A stretch of DNA of 30,808 nt, taken from Bacillota bacterium (GTDB lineage Bacteria > Bacillota > Clostridia > Peptostreptococcales > Anaerovoracaceae). The notes under the pieces were generated by a model. It was not told where the DNA came from, ran no database searches, and saw nothing but the letters and a program-made list of their open reading frames with translations. This document shows positions 25,914 through 30,808 of this stretch, one piece after another; position 1 is the first letter of the stretch, and every line of letters begins with the position of its first letter. The stretch spans positions 1 through 30,808 of the forward strand of contig JAHZHL010000017.1 in assembly GCA_019420305.1 (NCBI GenBank), given 5' to 3'. Made by a program: the position numbers and the translations under genes.

Positions 25914-26939
25914 ATGGAAAAAAAGGCCATCAGCAACGGATGGTTTTACCGTCTGTACGCAGTCTGCGGCGGGTGTTTTCTTTTGCTTTGCGGCGCGGCT
26001 GTCCTATCCTGCTTTATGGATTTTTATATTCGTCTGGTGGTTCCGGTCGTGCTGGCCGGGATGGCGATAGTCCTGATTCTTTTTGTGCTTTCCGTCAAAA
26101 AGGGGGTACTCGCCATTTTCGGAGAATGTAACGCTTATCTGGATGACGCCATAGAGGGAAACCTGCGGCCGCCGAAGGACGAGGAAACGGAACTGGCGCT
26201 GTTTGAGGTGAAGCTTTCCCGCTTTGTCCATCTGCAGCAAAAGGCTTTTCAGGACGCCAATGTGCAGAAGGCGCAGATTGAGGCTCTTCTTTCCGATATT
26301 TCCCATCAGACCAAAACGCCAATTGCCAATATTCTGTTATACAGCCAGCTTCTCAGAGAAAAGTCCGGAGAAAACCGTGAAATTGTGGAACGGCTGGTAC
26401 AGCAGTCGGAAAAGCTGAAATTTTTAATTCAGACTCTGGTAGAAATGTCGCGTCTGGAAAACGGAATGATAAAGTGCGTGCCCCGGCAGGAAAACGTAAG
26501 GGAGTTTTGTATACAGGTAATAGGCGATTTTTATGAAAAAGCCCAGGAAAAGAACCTGGACGTCCGCCTGGAATGTCAAAACGAGGTCACCGCTTTTTTT
26601 GATCCCAGATGGATGAGGGAAGCGGCCGGAAATATTCTGGACAATGCCATCAAATACACGCCGGAGGGCGGCAGGATTCAGCTTACCGTAACGCCGTACC
26701 AGCTTTTCGTATGCCTGGAAGTCGCGGACAGCGGAATGGGAATCCGAGAAGAAGAGATCCCCAGGATTTTCGGGCGGTTTTACAGGGGAAGGGAAACCGC
26801 TTCCGCCGAAGGTCTGGGAATCGGTCTTTATCTGGCCAGGGAAATGGTGACGGCGCAGAAGGGATATATCAAAGTCCTTTCCCGGCCGGGAGAAGGCAGC
26901 CGTTTTCAGATCTTTCTTCCAGCCAGGGAGGAAAAATAA
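25914..26939 (+). CDS. Intramembrane-sensing histidine kinase (BceS-like)
   Basis: This 341-aa kinase has two transmembrane helices (about 14-33 and 40-61) joined by only a few residues, so it has no extracellular sensor domain. Such kinases usually take their signal from a partner ABC transporter. The phosphoacceptor is H131 in SDISHQTKTPIANI. The ATPase domain shows the N-box GNILDNAIKYTPEGG, G1 VADSGMGI and G2 GLGIGLYLARE. A strong GGAGG fixes ATG 25914. It lies between the response regulator and the exporter genes, the classical BceRS-AB order. Confidence 0.94.
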   Translation: MEKKAISNGWFYRLYAVCGGCFLLLCGAAVLSCFMDFYIRLVVPVVLAGMAIVLILFVLSVKKGVLAIFGECNAYLDDAIEGNLRPPKDEETELALFEVKLSRFVHLQQKAFQDANVQKAQIEALLSDISHQTKTPIANILLYSQLLREKSGENREIVERLVQQSEKLKFLIQTLVEMSRLENGMIKCVPRQENVREFCIQVIGDFYEKAQEKNLDVRLECQNEVTAFFDPRWMREAAGNILDNAIKYTPEGGRIQLTVTPYQLFVCLEVADSGMGIREEEIPRIFGRFYRGRETASAEGLGIGLYLAREMVTAQKGYIKVLSRPGEGSRFQIFLPAREEK

Positions 26940-26948
26940 CAAAACTGT

Positions 26949-26989
26949 GATTTTTCCGAGAGAATCTGGAGATTTTTATCCTTTATGAT
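26949..26989 (+). promoter_or_regulatory. Candidate response-regulator operator and promoter upstream of the ABC exporter
   Basis: GATTTTT occurs at 26949-26955 and again at 26971-26977, a 22-bp spacing (two helical turns) suited to OmpR-family dimers. A -10-like TATGAT (26984-26989) lies 6 nt after the second copy, and there is no good -35 box, as expected for an activator-dependent promoter. The exporter ATG follows at 27020. Confidence 0.5.
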
Positions 26990-27019
26990 AAAGCCATAAT
27001 CGAAAAGGAGGAATCGGGA

Positions 27020-27688
27020 ATGTTAGTACTGAAAACCGAAAACTTGAAAAAATATTATGGCAAAGGAGAAAATCTGGTAAAGGCCTTAGACGGCGTGGAT
27101 CTGGAAATCGAGCAGGGCGAGTTCGCGGCGGTAGTCGGAACCTCGGGAAGCGGAAAAAGCACGCTGCTTCATATGATGGGAGGCCTTGACCGGGCTACAG
27201 AAGGGCGCGTAATTGTCGGAGGCAAAGACTTGTTTTCCATGAAGGAGGAAGCGCTGACGATTTTCCGCAGAAGGCACATCGGATTTGTCTTTCAGAATTA
27301 CAATCTGGTGCCGATTTTAAATGTATATGAGAATATTATTCTGCCCATCGAGCTGGGCGGACATCATGCCGAAAAAGGGTGGGTGGATCAGATTATGGAA
27401 CGCCTGGGGCTTTCGGAAAAGAAATACCAGATGCCCAATCAGCTTTCCGGCGGACAGCAACAGAGAGTCGCTATCGCCCGGGCGCTGGCTACAAAACCCG
27501 CATTGGTATTAGCCGATGAACCGACGGGAAATCTGGACAGCGCCACCAGCCAGGATGTGATCAGCCTGATGAAAACCACCAGCCGGGAATTTAACCAGAC
27601 TATGGTTATGATCACCCACAATGAGGAAATCGCCCAGACCGCGGATCGGATTATCCGTATTGAAGACGGAAAAATCGTGAGAAGGTAG
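27020..27688 (+). CDS. ABC exporter ATPase (BceA/MacB type)
   Basis: This 222-aa ATPase has Walker A GTSGSGKST (residues 40-48), Q-loop VFQNYNLVPILNVYENI, signature LSGGQQQR, Walker B LVLADEPTGNLD and H-loop ITHNEE. The DEPTGNLD and NLVPILNVYENI forms mark the MacB/LolD/BceA group, which works with FtsX-type permeases as a mechanotransmitter that does not pump small solutes. AAAGGAGG lies upstream of the ATG. The permease gene follows without a gap, so translation is coupled. With the kinase and regulator it makes a peptide-antibiotic sensing and detoxification module. Confidence 0.95.
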   Translation: MLVLKTENLKKYYGKGENLVKALDGVDLEIEQGEFAAVVGTSGSGKSTLLHMMGGLDRATEGRVIVGGKDLFSMKEEALTIFRRRHIGFVFQNYNLVPILNVYENIILPIELGGHHAEKGWVDQIMERLGLSEKKYQMPNQLSGGQQQRVAIARALATKPALVLADEPTGNLDSATSQDVISLMKTTSREFNQTMVMITHNEEIAQTADRIIRIEDGKIVRR

Positions 27689-27697
27689 GTGGCGGAC

Positions 27698-30088
27698 ATG
27701 TATGAGACACAGAACAAACGGGTGATCGGCCACCTGGCAAAGGCGGATCTGAAATCGAAAAAAATGGGAAATCTCTTCATTGCCATTACGATTATTCTGG
27801 CTGCCAGCCTGCTGATGGTAATGGGACTGTTCAGCGGATCGGTTAAACTGGATATGCAGCGCAAGCTCGTCAGCGCCCAGGACGTGATTTACCAGAATGT
27901 AAACAAAGAACAGATTGGTAATCTGCGGCAGGACAGCCGGATTTCCTATATGACGCTGGACAAACTGGGGCAGCAGATGGAGGTAGATGATTATATTATC
28001 TGGCAGGTTTACTATGACGGAAGCTCGGAGACCATCAAAACGATGGAGCTGGTGGAGGGAAAGCTGCCGCAGCAGGAAAAGGAAGTCGTGGTATCAAAAG
28101 CCTATATAGAGAAACTGGGAAAAGAGGCGAAAGTCGGGATGAAAATTTCCGTACCTCTCTTGTCCGGGGAAACGGAAGAATATGTAGTTTCCGGCTTTAT
28201 AAAAGCGGTTAAAAATTCTAATCTATACCCAATCGTACATTCTAAAGCTTACGCGGAAACGGGATCTGCGCTCAAAGATATTCGTTATGATGCTCTCGCG
28301 AAAATCGATGGTTCGACAGGAATGAGCCAGACGGAATTTCTGGATACGGTTCGAGATATTGGAGAGCAGGCAGGAGTGCCGCGGGCTCAGGTGAATGAGA
28401 ACAATCATTTCATGGAAACCCTGCCGGAGGGGAAATTTACAGAGAATACCCTGACCATGGCGATTATCGGCGTGATCATTTTAGCTGCCGCGATTATGGT
28501 AATCTACAGCATCTTTTACATCTCTATTTCCGGAAAAACAAGAGAATACGGACAGCTCCGCACGCTGGGCATGACCCGAAAACAGATACGGAAATTCGTG
28601 CGGAGGGAAGGGATGATCCTGGCGGCAAGGGCGGTTCCCGCGGGAATCCTTCTGGGAGGGATTGTGTCATTTCTCATCCGGTCGGGCGGTTTTTCTTTCA
28701 CCCGGGCGGCGGTTATGGCAGTGGTCGCTTTCGCCGTGATTCTGCTGACGATTCTGATTTCCGTTATGAAACCGGCAAAGATGGCGGCCTCCGTATCGCC
28801 TGTGGAAGCGGTACGATACTCGGCTTACACAGGGGAAAGCGGACAGAAAAAGACCGCAAGGCTGCAGAGAAAGATTACGCCCTTTTCTCTGGCGCGGATG
28901 AATACGGCGCGAAACCGCAAGAAAACGTTTATCACGATGCTGTCCCTTGGGATAGGGGGCGTGCTGTTCATCGGTGTAATGACTTACGCGGCTTCGGTTG
29001 ATTCGGATCAATACGTGCGCACGGGACAGTTCCAGCTGGGAGAGTTCACCGTCTCTTTATCGGGAAACGCCACACAGACGGCAAGACACGGCGCGGCGGA
29101 AGTGCAGCTTGATAATCCTCTGACCCGGGAGGTGGAGGATGAAATGATGGAAATTCCGGGAGTAAAACAGATTCATAAAATCAGGAGCGCCTATGTTTCT
29201 TACGACTATAAAGACCAGACCAGACAGGAGGATATGGTCACTCCTTTTACAAAATCAGAGTTTTCCGAGCTAAAAGAGTGTCTGACAGAAGGCGCTCTGG
29301 ATTACCGGGAGCTTCTTTCCGGGAATCAGATTGTGATACGGGCAAATGATCAGGTGGAAGAGATTTACGGATGGAGATTCCAGCCGGGGGATAAAGTTAC
29401 GATTCATTATTATGACGGAGAAGAATTTTTCAAGACTTATGAAATCGCGGGTGTTGTAAAAGGATTTAAGGACGGACTGACAAACGGATGGTTCCTGCTG
29501 CCTCAGCAGGTCCTGGCGGAAACGCTTCCCGGCGTGGATCTGACGGACACTTTTGTGGTGGAGACCCGGGAAGGGCAGAGAGACAAGGTGGAAGAGCCTC
29601 TGGGAGAGATTGTGGACGCTCACCCGCAGCTGTCCATGTCGACCTTAAGGCAGCAGGAAGCCCAGTCGAGAGACATGTGGAACCAGACGATTCTGATCCT
29701 GGTATCCATTGTACTGTTTATCATTTGCTTTAGTATGATCAATCTGGTGAACACGCTGATCAGTAATTTCCTGTCTCAGAAAACCGAGCTTGCCATGCTC
29801 CAGTCCATCGGTATGAGCGGAAAGCAGATACAAAAAATGATTATTGGGGAAGGCCTGATTCTGGCGGTGGGGAATATCTTTATCTCCATTCTGTTTGGGT
29901 CCCTGGCAGGATACGGCGTCTGTCGCCTGATGGAAAACCTGGGCGCCAGCTACATGGATTATCAATTCCCTCTGATGTATTGTCTGATTTACGCGGCGGT
30001 AGTTATTCTGGTGCCGTGCGTCATTGCCTTCTTTATGATACGCAGATTCCGAAAGGAAAGTCTGATGGAACGGCTGCGGGAAGTATAG
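27698..30088 (+). CDS. ABC exporter permease with two FtsX domains (BceB/MacB-like)
   Basis: This is a permease of about 796 residues. After a first transmembrane helix comes an extracellular MacB-like region of about 200 residues. FtsX domain 1 (about 245-375) includes EYGQLRTLGMTRKQI. A second helix and extracellular region follow, then FtsX domain 2 (about 650-790) with ELAMLQSIGMSGKQI. The repeated GMxxxQI elements are the FtsX coupling helices. Two large extracellular parts distinguish it from classical BceB, which has a single large loop. The start is either ATG 27698 (AGGTGG at 5 nt) or GTG 27689 directly after the ATPase stop. The likely role is defence against membrane-active peptides or lipid-II binders. 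No clear terminator follows; the repeat array begins 44 nt later. Confidence 0.92.
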   Translation: MYETQNKRVIGHLAKADLKSKKMGNLFIAITIILAASLLMVMGLFSGSVKLDMQRKLVSAQDVIYQNVNKEQIGNLRQDSRISYMTLDKLGQQMEVDDYIIWQVYYDGSSETIKTMELVEGKLPQQEKEVVVSKAYIEKLGKEAKVGMKISVPLLSGETEEYVVSGFIKAVKNSNLYPIVHSKAYAETGSALKDIRYDALAKIDGSTGMSQTEFLDTVRDIGEQAGVPRAQVNENNHFMETLPEGKFTENTLTMAIIGVIILAAAIMVIYSIFYISISGKTREYGQLRTLGMTRKQIRKFVRREGMILAARAVPAGILLGGIVSFLIRSGGFSFTRAAVMAVVAFAVILLTILISVMKPAKMAASVSPVEAVRYSAYTGESGQKKTARLQRKITPFSLARMNTARNRKKTFITMLSLGIGGVLFIGVMTYAASVDSDQYVRTGQFQLGEFTVSLSGNATQTARHGAAEVQLDNPLTREVEDEMMEIPGVKQIHKIRSAYVSYDYKDQTRQEDMVTPFTKSEFSELKECLTEGALDYRELLSGNQIVIRANDQVEEIYGWRFQPGDKVTIHYYDGEEFFKTYEIAGVVKGFKDGLTNGWFLLPQQVLAETLPGVDLTDTFVVETREGQRDKVEEPLGEIVDAHPQLSMSTLRQQEAQSRDMWNQTILILVSIVLFIICFSMINLVNTLISNFLSQKTELAMLQSIGMSGKQIQKMIIGEGLILAVGNIFISILFGSLAGYGVCRLMENLGASYMDYQFPLMYCLIYAAVVILVPCVIAFFMIRRFRKESLMERLREV

Positions 30089-30132
30089 AGTTACTCGGAG
30101 CCGTGGTTTTAAGGCCGGGCGGGAAAGCGGAC

Positions 30133-30171
30133 GGGCGAACATTTCGTTTATATCGCTATAGTTGTTCGCGC
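30133..30171 (+). repeat. 39-nt unit 1
   Basis: Left arm GGGCGAACA (30133-30141), right arm TGTTCGCGC (30163-30171), one mismatch from perfect complementarity. The core is AT-rich and contains TATA-tcgc-TATA. Confidence 0.75.
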
Positions 30172-30195
30172 GGAAGCGGCAGGATGTCCCGCTGG

Positions 30196-30234
30196 GGGCA
30201 AACATGATGCGGTTTTCACAGCATATGGTTGCCC
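30196..30234 (+). repeat. 39-nt unit 2
   Basis: Left arm GGGCAAACA (30196-30204), right arm TGGTTGCCC (30226-30234). The core extends the stem with ATGC/GCAT. It is the reverse-oriented counterpart of unit 4. Confidence 0.75.
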
Positions 30235-30283
30235 GCTTTCTCTAAATCCCAGGAATTTTACGAATAAACGTGAAGAAATTCAG

Positions 30284-30334
30284 CCTTTCGGGCGAACAAC
30301 ACTTCGGATTGTGGCGGAATGTTCGCCCGAAAGG
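30284..30334 (+). repeat. 39-nt unit 3 within a perfect 15-bp inverted repeat
   Basis: The unit is 30290-30328 with arms GGGCGAACA and TGTTCGCCC. The pairing continues outward to a perfect 15-bp stem: CCTTTCGGGCGAACA (30284-30298) with its exact complement at 30320-30334. Confidence 0.85.
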
Positions 30335-30352
30335 CCCGTCACCTGCGGCTAT

Positions 30353-30391
30353 GGGCAACCAAGCTGCCTGTTTCGGAGAAAATGTTTGCCC
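30353..30391 (-). repeat. 39-nt unit 4
   Basis: Left arm GGGCAACCA (30353-30361), right arm TGTTTGCCC (30383-30391). Both arms are identical to those of unit 2 read on the opposite strand, while the 21-nt core is different. Confidence 0.75.
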
Positions 30392-30449
30392 GAAGGACTT
30401 CTGACCAGTAAAAATAAAAAATAAAAAAGTCGTATTTGAAAAATTTTAG

Positions 30450-30478
30450 TGTACATTTGCTTCGTTTTTGTGTATAAT
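30450..30478 (+). promoter_or_regulatory. Promoter of the tRNA-Arg gene
   Basis: TGTACA (30450-30455), a 17-nt spacer and TATAAT (30473-30478) lie 41 nt upstream of the tRNA 5' end, following an A-rich stretch that may act as an UP-like element. Confidence 0.7.
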
Positions 30479-30519
30479 AGTTTACAGTTGCGGTGACTGA
30501 AACCCGCAGTCTTTGATTT

Positions 30520-30595
30520 GCTCCCGTAGCTCAGGGGATAGAGCGTCGGTTTCCGAAGCCGTGCGCCGGGCGTTCGAATCGCCCCGGGAGCACCA
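30520..30595 (+). tRNA. tRNA-Arg (anticodon CCG)
   Basis: A 76-nt cloverleaf folds by eye. The acceptor GCTCCCG pairs with CGGGAGC, the D stem is GCTC/GAGC, and the T stem is GGGCG/CGCCC around TTCGAAT. The discriminator A is followed by an encoded CCA. The anticodon loop TTCCGAA places CCG at 30553-30555, reading the Arg codon CGG. The anticodon stem has a U-U mismatch at its outer pair (27-43) and a U-G pair next to the loop. Confidence 0.95.
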
Positions 30596-30599
30596 TGTA

Positions 30600-30650
30600 A
30601 AAACCCGCTGAAACGCAGTGATTCAAGCGTTCGGCGGGTTTTGTATTTTT
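30600..30650 (+). terminator. Terminator after tRNA-Arg
   Basis: AAAACCCGC (30600-30608) pairs with GCGGGTTTT (30634-30642), extended inward by an imperfect ACGC/GCGT stem, with more T after GTA. The remaining 30651-30808 shows no gene or clear signal; it may be the leader of the next gene. Confidence 0.8.
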
Positions 30651-30808
30651 GAATGATTTGTATTCGCCCGATCTAAATGGGTCTATTTGGGTGGCAAGGT
30701 GTTGCAGTTCATGTTGCGTAACGTTTCCTAAATGCTTACAGTTTTCAGGTAGGGCGATAGTGTAAAATAATTGTGGAATTTTTGAGAGAGAAATAAAAAG
30801 AGACAGTT

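Larger units (their letters stand above)
30133..30391. repeat. Array of four 39-nt inverted-arm units
   Basis: The 431-nt gap between the permease and the tRNA holds eight copies of a 9-nt arm, consensus GGGC(G/A)A(A/C)CA, in strictly alternating orientation. They pair into four units of exactly 39 nt (9-nt arm, 21-nt core, 9-nt reverse-complement arm). Units 1-2 and 3-4 are each separated by 24 nt, giving two 102-nt composites 55 nt apart. The cores differ from one another. I see no credible reading frame here. It could be a REPIN-like element cluster, a multi-hairpin RNA or a protein-binding array. Confidence 0.8.

Noticed and set aside
29980..30207. Open frame running from the permease into the repeat region
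   Set aside because: Most of it overlaps the permease in another frame, and its tail simply reads through the inverted arms.
30133..30391. CRISPR array reading of the repeat cluster
   Set aside because: The repeats alternate in orientation, are only 9 nt, vary between copies, and no cas gene is nearby.
30133..30391. Integron attC sites
   Set aside because: The arms do not fit the RYYYAAC/GTTRRRY core sites, and there are no cassette genes between the units.
30520..30595. tRNA-Arg 3' end as an integration site of a mobile element
   Set aside because: No integrase and no duplicated tRNA 3' segment are visible in the window.

Overview
The window reads as a chromosomal segment of a low-to-moderate GC Gram-positive anaerobe, most likely Bacillota class Clostridia. 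The evidence is the mix of genes: two LytR-CpsA-Psr (LCP) ligases, a dlt-like acyl-transfer cassette, a lipoprotein substrate-binding protein, a BceRS-AB-like peptide-response module, a threonyl-tRNA synthetase without a TGS domain, strong AGGAGG-type ribosome sites, and sigma-A promoters with extended TGn -10 boxes. I cannot name a genus from the sequence. No phage, IS element or CRISPR array is present.

Region 1 (1-13.0 kb) is a cell-envelope island. It opens with a TarI/IspD-like cytidylyltransferase and a UDP-glucuronate-decarboxylase-like SDR. From its own strong promoter follow a small acyl/peptidyl carrier protein, a DltB-like MBOAT transferase, a DltD-like SGNH protein and a secreted subtilase with three Fn3-like repeats. 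An orphan secreted protein follows. On the opposite strand, converging on it, are an AMP-forming acyl ligase and a second subtilase with four Fn3-like repeats. The parts needed to activate an acyl group, carry it and transfer it across the membrane are therefore all here, but split into two convergent transcription units, each ending in a subtilase paralogue. The ligase lacks the DltA-type A4 motif, so the acyl group may not be D-alanine.

Region 2 (13.1-16.7 kb) holds a LysR regulator, divergent from the ligase, followed by an SsuABC/TauABC-type importer (lipoprotein, permease, ATPase). It ends at a terminator whose stem overlaps the ATPase stop codon.

Region 3 (16.8-22.7 kb) holds two tandem LCP paralogues, each with its own promoter. 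The second leads into ddl (D-Ala-D-Ala ligase), thrS and a DUF2007-like small protein, ending at a strong hairpin terminator. A YhiN/HI0933 flavoprotein converges from the other strand.

Region 4 (24.0-30.1 kb) is an envelope-stress operon: SppA signal peptide peptidase, an OmpR-type response regulator, a short-loop intramembrane-sensing histidine kinase, and an ABC exporter of the BceAB/MacB type. A 22-bp-spaced direct repeat lies just upstream of the ATPase gene.

Region 5 (30.1-30.8 kb) holds the least explained feature: four 39-nt units, each with conserved 9-nt inverted arms around a 21-nt variable core. They are arranged as two 102-nt pairs with equal 24-nt spacers. A tRNA-Arg(CCG) gene follows, with promoter and terminator.
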